11,635 nt of DNA, from assembly GCF_938017775.1 (NCBI RefSeq), contig NZ_CALIIU010000026.1, positions 1-11,635 on the forward strand, given 5' to 3'. The stretch comes from an uncultured Campylobacter sp. (lineage in GTDB: Bacteria > Campylobacterota > Campylobacteria > Campylobacterales > Campylobacteraceae). A program made the translations under genes and the position numbers. Of the stretch, positions 1 through 6,085 are shown piece by piece. Within the stretch, counting starts at the first letter, position 1; the number at the start of each line of letters is the position of its first letter. Below the pieces are notes generated by a model. It saw only the letters and a program-made list of their open reading frames with translations. It did no database searches and was not told the DNA's origin.

Positions 1-2
1 GT

Positions 3-116
3 ATAAAGCAAACAGTTTTCTTAATCGCAGGCGGTTTAATCATCTACTATTTCTTTAATTCGGGTATTTGTTGTTTTGCCCTATGGCTCTATTCCATCCT
101 CTTCTTTAAATTTTAG
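3..116 (+). CDS. C-terminal fragment of a probable integral membrane protein (5' end outside window)
   Basis: Frame 3 is open from the first base of the window to a TAG at 114-116, giving 37 residues. They are strongly hydrophobic, with stretches such as FLIAGGLIIYYFF and FALWLYSILFF that could form one or two membrane helices. It would be the tail of a gene entering from the left and converging on the next gene, with an 11-nt overlap of the two 3' ends. I do not recognise the family. T-rich DNA easily yields hydrophobic translations, so this could be fortuitous. The tail-to-tail fit with the neighbouring stop codon is the main support. Confidence 0.35.
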   Translation: MKQTVFLIAGGLIIYYFFNSGICCFALWLYSILFFKF

Positions 117-591
117 ATCTGAAAATTACTTGAATATTCTCTTTAGGGATAAAATACGTTATAACGTCTCCTCCCTTAAACTCATTTAAAATTTCTTTTA
201 AAATATCTACAATCTCCTGCTTTGTTATATCCCCAAGATCGCTTCTTATAGATTCCAGTTCATATATTAGTATAAACGGATTATCCGTATCTTTTTTACC
301 TGTATATTCATTATGTATATTCCTCAGATCGATTTCTATATCTTTACCCTTGTAGTGCAAGATCCATATATCTTCGCCGCTATAGTTCATATCTCTAGGA
401 TCTCCGATAGTGATACTGCGCACAGGAAAAAGCCAAATACCTCTTTCTCGATCTATGCACCAATCTCTCGAATTTAAATCTACCCAATCAAGCTCACCCT
501 GATAATACTTATTGCATATCTCATTGCACGGTTTTAGCAAATCGTATTTCTCGACATCCTCTTTTGAAATTTCCTCTGTAACAAACGCCAT
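106..591 (-). CDS. Hypothetical protein, 161 aa, acidic, soluble
   Basis: This is a complete ORF starting at ATG 589-591 behind a near-perfect Shine-Dalgarno (AAGGAGG, complement of 597-603), so both start and expression are credible. The protein has no signal peptide or membrane helix. It is rich in Asp, Glu, Ile and Lys, with a distinctive IDRERGIW motif near residues 46-53 and an amphipathic C-terminal half (about residues 118-140). The opening MAFVTEEISKED and the IDRER motif remind me of small hypothetical proteins seen in accessory loci of Gram-negative bacteria, some of which may be immunity-type proteins. That is a recollection and not a domain assignment. Its DNA is clearly more AT-rich than the ctpA-plsC and clpB genes, which suggests acquisition. 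It stands alone, converging on a possible membrane protein and separated by 400 bp from plsC. Function unknown. Confidence 0.75.
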   Translation of the reverse strand: MAFVTEEISKEDVEKYDLLKPCNEICNKYYQGELDWVDLNSRDWCIDRERGIWLFPVRSITIGDPRDMNYSGEDIWILHYKGKDIEIDLRNIHNEYTGKKDTDNPFILIYELESIRSDLGDITKQEIVDILKEILNEFKGGDVITYFIPKENIQVIFRSKI

Positions 592-994
592 TCTCTCCTC
601 CTTAAGAATTTAAAATTTTAGACCGCTTGCGGGTTGCCGCCGCCTTTGCTTTTACGACAAATCGTTTAGCCCTTTGCCGAGCGAATGGCTAAATATACGC
701 CAAATTTCATCTTTCTGCGCCGCGTAAATTTTAAAATTTCGCTTTTATGTAGGCGCTGTTTTCTTGCGGGTCTCTCGCCGATAACTCGCCGCCTGTAGTT
801 TAGATGAAATTTTAAAATTCCACTACCTAAACGCACGGATAAAATTTTAAAATTTCGTCGTCCGCGCGCACGAATAAAATTTTAAAATTCCACGCCGCAA
901 ATCAAAGCGCAAATAAACGCGTTGCTGCGCACAGAAATCGCGCGAATTAACAAAAGTCGCGTTTGAATTTCATCGATAAATTTATAAATTTCGA
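592..994. other. Gene-free interval with AT palindromes
   Basis: I see no convincing gene in these 403 bases between the hypothetical gene's start and the plsC stop. They hold repeated AAATTTTAAAATTT-type palindromes (near 607-620, 726-739, 808-819, 842-855 and 878-889) separated by GC-rich stretches. There is also a 7-bp inverted repeat TTTAGCC/GGCTAAA (665-671 and 687-693, 15-nt loop) without a T-tract. The hypothetical gene's promoter must lie here on the minus strand, but no clear -10/-35 pair stands out. An AT-only palindrome at 978-991 lies just past the plsC stop and is a poor terminator candidate. Confidence 0.6.
803..907. repeat. Three imperfect 35-bp tandem units built on an AAATTTTAAAATT palindrome
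   Basis: Units are 803-837, 838-872 and 873-907. Each begins (G/A)AT(G/A)AAATTTTAAAATT followed by a GC-richer part such as CCAC or CGTCG. Units 1 and 2 both end in GCACG, and units 1 and 3 share AATTCCAC. The palindromic core repeats exactly every 35 bp. A fourth, more diverged copy of the core lies at 726-739. This may be a local amplification of a palindrome common in Campylobacter intergenic DNA. No function is evident. Confidence 0.6.
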
Positions 995-1681
995 CTATGA
1001 TTCGGCGGTTTCGTTTTCGTCGATTACGGCTTGCATCGTGTCTCTGGCGTGCCGCAACCAATCTTTATCGCTCGTATCGAGTAGGTCTAGGTAGATGATT
1101 TTGACATGTCCGCTATGGACGGTGAAATCGTGAGAGTTTGCGATGTGCTGCGTGCCGATGAGTACCACGGGCTGGACGCGCAGACCGAGCTTGCTAACGA
1201 TCGCTTTGGCGCCACTTTGGAATTGCAAAAGCTGCGTGCCGCGATGTCTGGTGCCCTCGGGAAACATCGTGATGACGCGCCCTTCGCTCACGCGCTGCTG
1301 TACTTCGTGCACGATCCGCACCAGATCGCGCGGATTTGAGCGATCGACCTGGATCATCTTCGGAAGCGTGATGATTTTGCCAATGATAGGGATGTCTGCG
1401 ATCTCCTTTTTGGCGATCCAGCAGATATCGGCGGGATGGGTTTCTTCGAGCACGACGATATCCATTATGCTTTGGTGGTTGGCAATTACTAGCTGCGCGC
1501 GGGGATCGGGGGTACCTATGATCTGGATATCGTATCCGACGCCGTAGCGCTGGAAACGCCCCCAAATTCGGCGAAAGCGGCGATGAGAGGAGTTTTTCAC
1601 CGCCATGGCGATCACGACACAAACGACGGTAAAAATAAACCAAATCGCGTAAAATAACGCTCTAATCCTTGCTAAGCTCAT
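995..1681 (-). CDS. plsC: 1-acyl-sn-glycerol-3-phosphate acyltransferase PlsC
   Basis: This inner-membrane enzyme transfers a second acyl chain to lysophosphatidic acid, making phosphatidic acid for phospholipid synthesis. Counting from ATG 1681 (228 aa), an N-terminal hydrophobic segment at residues 8-28 should anchor it. Acyltransferase motif I is NHQSIMD at 68-74 (catalytic H69 and D74), a KKEIADIPIIG segment sits at 91-101, IQVDRSN at 110-116, and motif III FPEGTR at 140-145. The frame is open upstream to a GTG at 1711, but ATG 1681 places the hydrophobic segment right after a short basic start as in the family, and neither start has a clear Shine-Dalgarno. It is the last gene of the operon and overlaps the preceding gene's end by 20 nt, so it is probably translationally coupled. 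In C. jejuni the gene in this position (Cj0516) is also plsC, as I recall. Confidence 0.93.
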   Translation of the reverse strand: MSLARIRALFYAIWFIFTVVCVVIAMAVKNSSHRRFRRIWGRFQRYGVGYDIQIIGTPDPRAQLVIANHQSIMDIVVLEETHPADICWIAKKEIADIPIIGKIITLPKMIQVDRSNPRDLVRIVHEVQQRVSEGRVITMFPEGTRHRGTQLLQFQSGAKAIVSKLGLRVQPVVLIGTQHIANSHDFTVHSGHVKIIYLDLLDTSDKDWLRHARDTMQAVIDENETAES

Positions 1682-2954
1682 CTTTTTTAACCCAGCCGAT
1701 CTTATTGCCACCCAGCATGATTTTATAAAATTCCTTATTAGTGCCCAAAATTTCGACCTTTTCGGGATTTTTAGTCACGTAAAACACGGTGGAGCTTTGC
1801 ATAGGTAGAATTCTAACGGGAGAATTTTGCGCGATGCTGCCCGTGCCGTAAGGCCTTTGCGCATAGAAATTTACCGCCAAAATCAGCACAGCAAAGATAA
1901 GCGGTGTGATATTTTTACTAAGCAGAAACATCACCAAAAGCACGGCAGCTAGCGTGTAGATCGCGATCTGCTTGTAAGCTTCGAACTTGCTCTCTTTCGG
2001 ATTTAGACCGATCTGCGTGCTAAGATCCTCGGCGCGCGGATTGAGTTCAAGCCCGAAATTTTCAAATTTTTTAGTATTAAGATTAAAATAGCTAAAGTCT
2101 AAATTTGTGATATTTTTATCCACGACGGCGAAATAATATCCACTCTGACTTGCGTATGTGCCGCGTACGGAATCCACACCCTGCTTGATAATGGCTGGAT
2201 TATCTATGCTAAAAGCGCTGATTGCGCCGTTTCGGATACCAAGATCGAGCGTGAGTAAATTTGAAGCGTCGTCAAATTTAGTAGTTTTGTAGTTTTTAAG
2301 TTTCAGCTCGTCGGCTACGATATGCGAAAAATTAGGCTTCGTGTCAAGCTTCATAAATTCCGGATTATCAGGCTTAATAGAGCTTTTTTCAAAGAATTCT
2401 CCATTGCGCTGCAGTGTCAAAACGAGCTCATTTATCTTATCGCTCTTATCGCTTGCCGCAAACCACAGCGTCGTCTCAAACATCTCGTCACCCTCAATCC
2501 ACGTAAGATTGTCAGCATTAAGCCACTTCATACCATTGGTGCGGCTGATCTCTAGCTTTGGCTTGACGGTGATTTTCTGCCCTAAATACACGGCGAAATC
2601 GATCTTAAAAATTTGATTGCAATACACCTTCCTAGGCATCCCGCTGGCTTTTAGCGTAAGCTCCTTAGGCTTAATGTCCTGATAGACCTTATCGTCGGAT
2701 ACATCAAGATCGACTTCGTTAGTAGGCGCCAAAGCCTTAAGATCGTCGATGCTTAAATTATCCATCGACATAACCTCTTTTTTATTGTATTTCAGCATTA
2801 CCTTAGAATTATCGCGCGTCTGCGGCTCGTCGGGCTTATCCTCAGCTTTTTTCGGTGCGTATCTACTTAGATCATCGAGCGAATCGATCTCAATCTCCGG
2901 CGCAGCAAACGCGAGCGTGCAGACACCTAAAATAGTAAGAATTTTTTTTAGCAA
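1662..2954 (-). CDS. Secreted/membrane protein with two C-terminal TM helices and an SH3-like tail (Cj0515-type), function unknown
   Basis: The 430-aa product starts with a signal peptide (LKKILTILGVCTLAFA, residues 2-17, cleavage near AFA-AP). An acidic, disordered-looking stretch follows (20-100), then a long periplasmic region (100-325). Two adjacent hydrophobic helices (about 328-346 and 350-366) precede a short C-terminal domain (about 375-428; SPVRILPMQSS ... NKIGWVKKDEL) that resembles a bacterial SH3 fold. The two helices would return the tail to the periplasm. The start is TTG 2952-2954, overlapping the purQ stop by 7 nt, with AAAAGG (complement of 2960-2965) 5 nt upstream; no ATG gives a complete signal peptide. 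Its place between purQ and plsC matches the periplasmic protein Cj0515 of C. jejuni as I recall. Nothing links it mechanistically to purine or lipid synthesis; envelope maintenance is a guess. Confidence 0.85.
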   Translation of the reverse strand: MLKKILTILGVCTLAFAAPEIEIDSLDDLSRYAPKKAEDKPDEPQTRDNSKVMLKYNKKEVMSMDNLSIDDLKALAPTNEVDLDVSDDKVYQDIKPKELTLKASGMPRKVYCNQIFKIDFAVYLGQKITVKPKLEISRTNGMKWLNADNLTWIEGDEMFETTLWFAASDKSDKINELVLTLQRNGEFFEKSSIKPDNPEFMKLDTKPNFSHIVADELKLKNYKTTKFDDASNLLTLDLGIRNGAISAFSIDNPAIIKQGVDSVRGTYASQSGYYFAVVDKNITNLDFSYFNLNTKKFENFGLELNPRAEDLSTQIGLNPKESKFEAYKQIAIYTLAAVLLVMFLLSKNITPLIFAVLILAVNFYAQRPYGTGSIAQNSPVRILPMQSSTVFYVTKNPEKVEILGTNKEFYKIMLGGNKIGWVKKDELSKD

Positions 2955-3613
2955 ATTAAGCCTTTTAGCATTTTCTCTCCATCCGTGCCGCCCAAAATAG
3001 GCTCTATCGCGCGCTCAGGATGCGGCATCAGACCGAAAATCTTTTTGTTTTTATCGCAAATCCCCGCGATTGCGTCTACTGAGCCGTTCGGATTTAGATC
3101 CGCGCCGTTTTCGTCACAATATTTTAGCAGCACGCAATCCTCGTCGTATAGCGACTTTAGCGTATCCGCAGGCGCATAATAGTTTCCCTCGCCATGCGCG
3201 ATCGGGATATTTAAAATTTCGCCTTTCTCGCAACAGTGCAGAAATTTATTATCGTTTGAAACGACGCGCAAATTGTGAAATTTTGATATAAAGCTTAAAT
3301 TTATATTTTTATTCATCGCGCCTGCGAGCAAGCCTAGCTCCAAAAGCATTTGAAAGCCATTACAGATGCCTAAGATATAGCCGCCGCGCGCAGCATGAGC
3401 GAGAACCGCCTTCATCACCGGGCTAAATTTAGCAATCGCCGCGGTTCGCAGATAATCTCCGTGGCTAAAGCCGCCAGGAAGCACGATCAGATCGGCGTTT
3501 ATGTCGGTTTCTTTATGCCAGATTATCTGCGTTTCGCAACCGAGCTTATCAAAGGCGTATTTGGTGTCGCGCTCGCAGTTGGTGCCGGGGAAATTTACGA
3601 TCGCTACCTTCAT
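2948..3613 (-). CDS. purQ: Phosphoribosylformylglycinamidine synthase subunit PurQ (glutaminase)
   Basis: The 221-aa class I glutamine amidotransferase releases ammonia from glutamine for conversion of FGAR to FGAM, step 4 of purine synthesis. It works in a complex with PurS and the small form of PurL. Hallmarks seen are the N-terminal VAIVNFPGTNCERD, PGGFSHGDYLR (46-56), the nucleophile elbow GICNGFQML with Cys84, HGEGNY (140-145), and MPHPERA, whose His198 and Glu200 complete the triad. ATG 3611-3613 overlaps the purS stop by 4 nt (ATGA), implying coupled, roughly equimolar translation. purL is not in the window and must be elsewhere in the genome. Confidence 0.97.
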   Translation of the reverse strand: MKVAIVNFPGTNCERDTKYAFDKLGCETQIIWHKETDINADLIVLPGGFSHGDYLRTAAIAKFSPVMKAVLAHAARGGYILGICNGFQMLLELGLLAGAMNKNINLSFISKFHNLRVVSNDNKFLHCCEKGEILNIPIAHGEGNYYAPADTLKSLYDEDCVLLKYCDENGADLNPNGSVDAIAGICDKNKKIFGLMPHPERAIEPILGGTDGEKMLKGLIC

Positions 3614-3846
3614 ATCACGATCTCGTAGTCTTCGATGACGGTGTTTGCCAAAATTTCATCGCACATCCTAGCGACGTCGGCGTAAATTTTATCCCTATCC
3701 TCGCCATTTATATCAAGTACGATCTGTTTGGCTACGCGCACATCTCGCACGCCGCTAAATCCAAGCGAAGCGAGGGCGTGCAAAACCGCCTTGCCCTGCG
3801 GATCTAGCACGCCCTGCTTAAGCCTTACGTTTACGATCACCTTCAT
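3610..3846 (-). CDS. purS: Phosphoribosylformylglycinamidine synthase subunit PurS
   Basis: This 78-aa protein is the small structural subunit that bridges PurL and PurQ in the FGAM synthase complex. The sequence has the typical opening MKVIVNVRLKQGVLDPQG, followed by LGFSGVRDVRVAKQIVLDI, and the length is normal for the family. ATG 3844-3846 lies 3 nt after the purC stop, with TAGGA a short distance upstream inside the purC end. Its end overlaps purQ by 4 nt. A separate purS implies the three-subunit FGAM synthase and not the large fused PurL of enterobacteria. Confidence 0.96.
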   Translation of the reverse strand: MKVIVNVRLKQGVLDPQGKAVLHALASLGFSGVRDVRVAKQIVLDINGEDRDKIYADVARMCDEILANTVIEDYEIVI

Positions 3847-3849
3847 CGC

Positions 3850-4569
3850 TTATCCTAAAATTCTACGCAAGACCTCTTCGTAGGCCACTTTTACGCTACC
3901 AAGATCCTGCCTGAATACGTCCTTATCGAGCTTTTTATCGGTCTGTTTGTCCCAAAAGCGGCAGCTATCGGGGCTGATCTCATCTGCAAGCAGGATATTG
4001 CCGTCCTTATCTCTGCCAAGCTCGATCTTGAAATCCACGAGCTTTAAATTTCGCTCATCAAAAAATTTAATCAAGATTTCATTGATCTTGCGCGCGATCT
4101 TTTTGAGCTCGTCAAGCTCGCTTTGGCTCTTTACGGCGCCGAGCAGCAAGCAATGCTCGTCATTTAGTATCGGATCGCCCAACTCATCGTCTTTATAGCA
4201 AAACTCCACCAGCGTAAACGGAAGCTTCGTGCCCTCTTTGATGCCCAGGCGCTTTGTAAGTGAGCCGGTGGCGATATTTCGAGCGATGATCTCAAGCGGG
4301 AAAATTTTGCATTTTTTCACTAGCTGCTCGGTCGGGCTGATCGTCTCTACTAGCGCAGTGGCGATGCCGTGCTTTTTAAGCAGATCAAAAATCAGCGTCG
4401 AAATTTTACAATTCAGCGCGCCTTTGCCGCTCTCTTCGGCTTTTTTGACGCCGTTAAACGCCGTCAGCGAATCTTTAAATTCCGAAATCAAAAGGTCGTC
4501 ACTTTCGTTAACCGACCACATCTTTTTGCCCTTGCCTTCGTAGATAAGCTCTTTTTTGGTAGCTTGCAT
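3850..4569 (-). CDS. purC: SAICAR synthetase PurC
   Basis: The enzyme joins CAIR and aspartate with ATP to form SAICAR, step 8 of IMP synthesis in the cytoplasm. The 239-aa protein has the family's ATP-binding start (KELIYEGKGKKMW), the central EIIARNIATGSL, and the active-site block LVDFKIELGRDKDGNILLADEISPDSCRFWD (about residues 178-208). I start it at ATG 4567-4569, 6 nt after AAGGAG (complement of 4576-4581); an adjacent GTG at 4572 is possible but sits too close to that site. The Shine-Dalgarno overlaps the ctpA stop codon, so the two genes are probably coupled. Confidence 0.96.
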   Translation of the reverse strand: MQATKKELIYEGKGKKMWSVNESDDLLISEFKDSLTAFNGVKKAEESGKGALNCKISTLIFDLLKKHGIATALVETISPTEQLVKKCKIFPLEIIARNIATGSLTKRLGIKEGTKLPFTLVEFCYKDDELGDPILNDEHCLLLGAVKSQSELDELKKIARKINEILIKFFDERNLKLVDFKIELGRDKDGNILLADEISPDSCRFWDKQTDKKLDKDVFRQDLGSVKVAYEEVLRRILG

Positions 4570-4579
4570 CACACTCTCC

Positions 4580-5896
4580 TTACTTGATGTTTAGAATTTT
4601 TATCGCGTCTATTGCGGTTTTTAACTGGATATCGTTATTAATCTGCTCTGCGGTGATGAAATTTTTCTCATCCTTTTTCTGAGCATCTTTTTTCTTAGTC
4701 TCGACCTTGGCTAACTCGCCTTGCAAATGCTTTTTGAGATCGGCTTCTTTTAGCGAGAATTCATCCTCGTCGCGGCTCGGCACCTTGCCCGGCGCCACTA
4801 TGAGATCAGGCGTCACGCCCACCGCTTGGATAGTGCGACCACTTGATAGATAGTATCGCGCTATGGTAAGCCGCAGAGCTTCTTTATCCTCTATCGGCAG
4901 GATCACCTGCACGCTTCCCTTGCCAAAAGTTTTTTCACCGACCAACACGGCGCGCTTTAGATCCTGAAGCGAGCCGCTTACGATCTCGCTTGCGCTTGCG
5001 CTGCCGCCATTGACCAAAACCACAAGCGGTAGATCGGTGATCTTCTTTTTAGGATCGGCGTTATGCGCTTCGGTTTCGTTTTTCGCGCGCCCTTTTTGAG
5101 AGACAATAAGACCTTTGCCGACGAATAAATTTACGAGTCCGATCGCTTGATCCAAAAGCCCACCCGGGTTGTTTCGCAGATCCAAAATAATGCCTTTGGC
5201 GTCTTTGTGCTCTTTTATAAATTTGCTCGCGTCCGCTACCACGTGCTGATCGAAATTTGTAACGCGCAGATATAAAATTTTATCATCCTCGATCATCTTG
5301 GCATAGACCGATTCTACTTTGATTATGTCGCGGATAATCTCGACGTCGAAAGGCTTGCTAACTCCCTTACGCACGATCGTTAGAGTGATTTTGGTTTTCG
5401 GCTTACCGCGCATTTTTGAGACTGCATCGTCTATCGTGATGCCGAAGGTCGCATTGCCGTCGATACGCAAGATCACGTCGTTAGCCTGAATACCTTTCTT
5501 GTCGGCGGGAGTACCCTCGATAGGCGAGATAACGGTCAGAGCGCCGTCTTTCATACCCACCTGAATTCCAAGCCCACCGAACTCGCCCTCGGTCTGAACT
5601 TTCGTGTCGTTAAACGCCTTTTCGTCCATGTAGCTTGAGTGCGCGTCGAGGTTATTCATAAGCCCCGAAATCGTCTTATCCACAAGCTCCGAGAAGCTCA
5701 TCTCATCGACATAATTGTTTTCGACGATCGCAAGTGTTTTAGTAAGCTTGGCTAGCGCCTCCAGACGCGTTTTTTCGCTGTCTGGCTTTTTAGTCGCGTT
5801 GACCTCTCTGGCTTGTAAATTTCCGGTAAAAAAACTAACGCCTAAAAATAAAGAGAAAATAAATCCCAAGCCGAAGAAGAGGTGTTTTTGTCGCAA
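4580..5896 (-). CDS. ctpA: C-terminal processing serine protease, S41 family (CtpA/Prc-like)
   Basis: The 438-aa product is a secreted or inner-membrane-anchored protease facing the periplasm. Residues 6-25 form the export signal or anchor. A PDZ domain (about 103-178, with GGLGIQVG at 107-114) should recognise hydrophobic C-termini of substrates. The S41 core carries LRNNPGG (240-246), NGGSASASEI (296-305) and EKTFGKGSVQ (321-330). Alignment to E. coli Tsp S430/K455 spacing puts the catalytic dyad at Ser301 and Lys326, with Gln330 in the expected position. A Lys-rich, probably coiled tail (385-412) precedes the C-terminus. The start is TTG 5894-5896, with AAGGA (complement of 5903-5907) 6 nt upstream; no ATG is available near the signal sequence. 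First gene of the six-gene operon; this position matches Cj0511 of C. jejuni as I recall. Confidence 0.94.
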   Translation of the reverse strand: MRQKHLFFGLGFIFSLFLGVSFFTGNLQAREVNATKKPDSEKTRLEALAKLTKTLAIVENNYVDEMSFSELVDKTISGLMNNLDAHSSYMDEKAFNDTKVQTEGEFGGLGIQVGMKDGALTVISPIEGTPADKKGIQANDVILRIDGNATFGITIDDAVSKMRGKPKTKITLTIVRKGVSKPFDVEIIRDIIKVESVYAKMIEDDKILYLRVTNFDQHVVADASKFIKEHKDAKGIILDLRNNPGGLLDQAIGLVNLFVGKGLIVSQKGRAKNETEAHNADPKKKITDLPLVVLVNGGSASASEIVSGSLQDLKRAVLVGEKTFGKGSVQVILPIEDKEALRLTIARYYLSSGRTIQAVGVTPDLIVAPGKVPSRDEDEFSLKEADLKKHLQGELAKVETKKKDAQKKDEKNFITAEQINNDIQLKTAIDAIKILNIK

Positions 5897-5927
5897 AGTT
5901 TATCCTTGAAAGTAAAATAGAGTGAAT

Positions 5928-5933
5928 TTTATA
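5928..5933 (-). promoter_or_regulatory. Candidate -10 of the ctpA-pur-plsC operon
   Basis: On the minus strand TATAAA (followed by AT) lies about 32 nt upstream of the ctpA TTG start, preceded by T-rich runs (TTATTTTTAGCC, AATTTTC) like those of Campylobacter vegetative promoters, which rely on -10 plus upstream T-tracts. No good -35 is visible. This is the only reasonable promoter before the operon. Confidence 0.35.
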
Positions 5934-6025
5934 GAAAATTGGCTAAAAATAAGGTAAATTTCATACGAAATTTGTGCGTTTACGGATAAATTTAAGCCGA
6001 AAATTTTAAAATCTCACTAAAAAAT

Positions 6026-6046
6026 CTTGACATAAAGACACTAAAG
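6026..6046. promoter_or_regulatory. HAIR-like inverted repeat, putative HspR operator on clpB
   Basis: CTTGACA (6026-6032), a 7-nt spacer, then ACTAAAG (6040-6046). The HAIR element bound by HspR is CTTGAGT-N7-ACTCAAG; this site agrees at 11 of 14 positions with the exact spacing and overlaps the -35 hexamer. HspR represses chaperone genes in Campylobacter and Helicobacter, and clpB is a reported HspR target in C. jejuni. The position is ideal for blocking RNA polymerase. hspR itself is not in the window. Confidence 0.55.
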
Positions 6047-6055
6047 TTATATAAT
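6027..6055 (+). promoter_or_regulatory. Consensus sigma-70 promoter of clpB
   Basis: TTGACA (6027-6032) and TATAAT (6050-6055) are both exact consensus hexamers, separated by 17 bp. Initiation is expected near 6062, about 24 nt before the clpB ATG. A perfect -35 is unusual in Campylobacter, where -35 boxes are normally weak. A strong core promoter covered by a repressor site is typical of repressor-controlled heat-shock genes. Confidence 0.85.
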
Positions 6056-6085
6056 GCAATCAACTTCAACTTTAGGAGAAAATTT

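Noticed and set aside
665..693. TTTAGCC/GGCTAAA hairpin as terminator of plsC or promoter-region structure
   Set aside because: It lies about 300 bp past the plsC stop, has a 15-nt loop and no T-tract.
803..907. The tandem AT-palindrome units as a second, degenerate CRISPR array
   Set aside because: Units follow each other directly with a 35-bp period and share sequence along their length; there are no unique spacers.
1106..1643. Overlapping ORFs on both strands within plsC, up to 149 codons
   Set aside because: plsC carries complete catalytic motifs in its own frame; the others have no domain features or ribosome site.
1682..1711. Ten-residue N-terminal extension of PlsC from GTG 1711
   Set aside because: It adds MAIRSAGLKK inside the upstream gene without a Shine-Dalgarno; ATG 1681 gives a more typical N-terminus.
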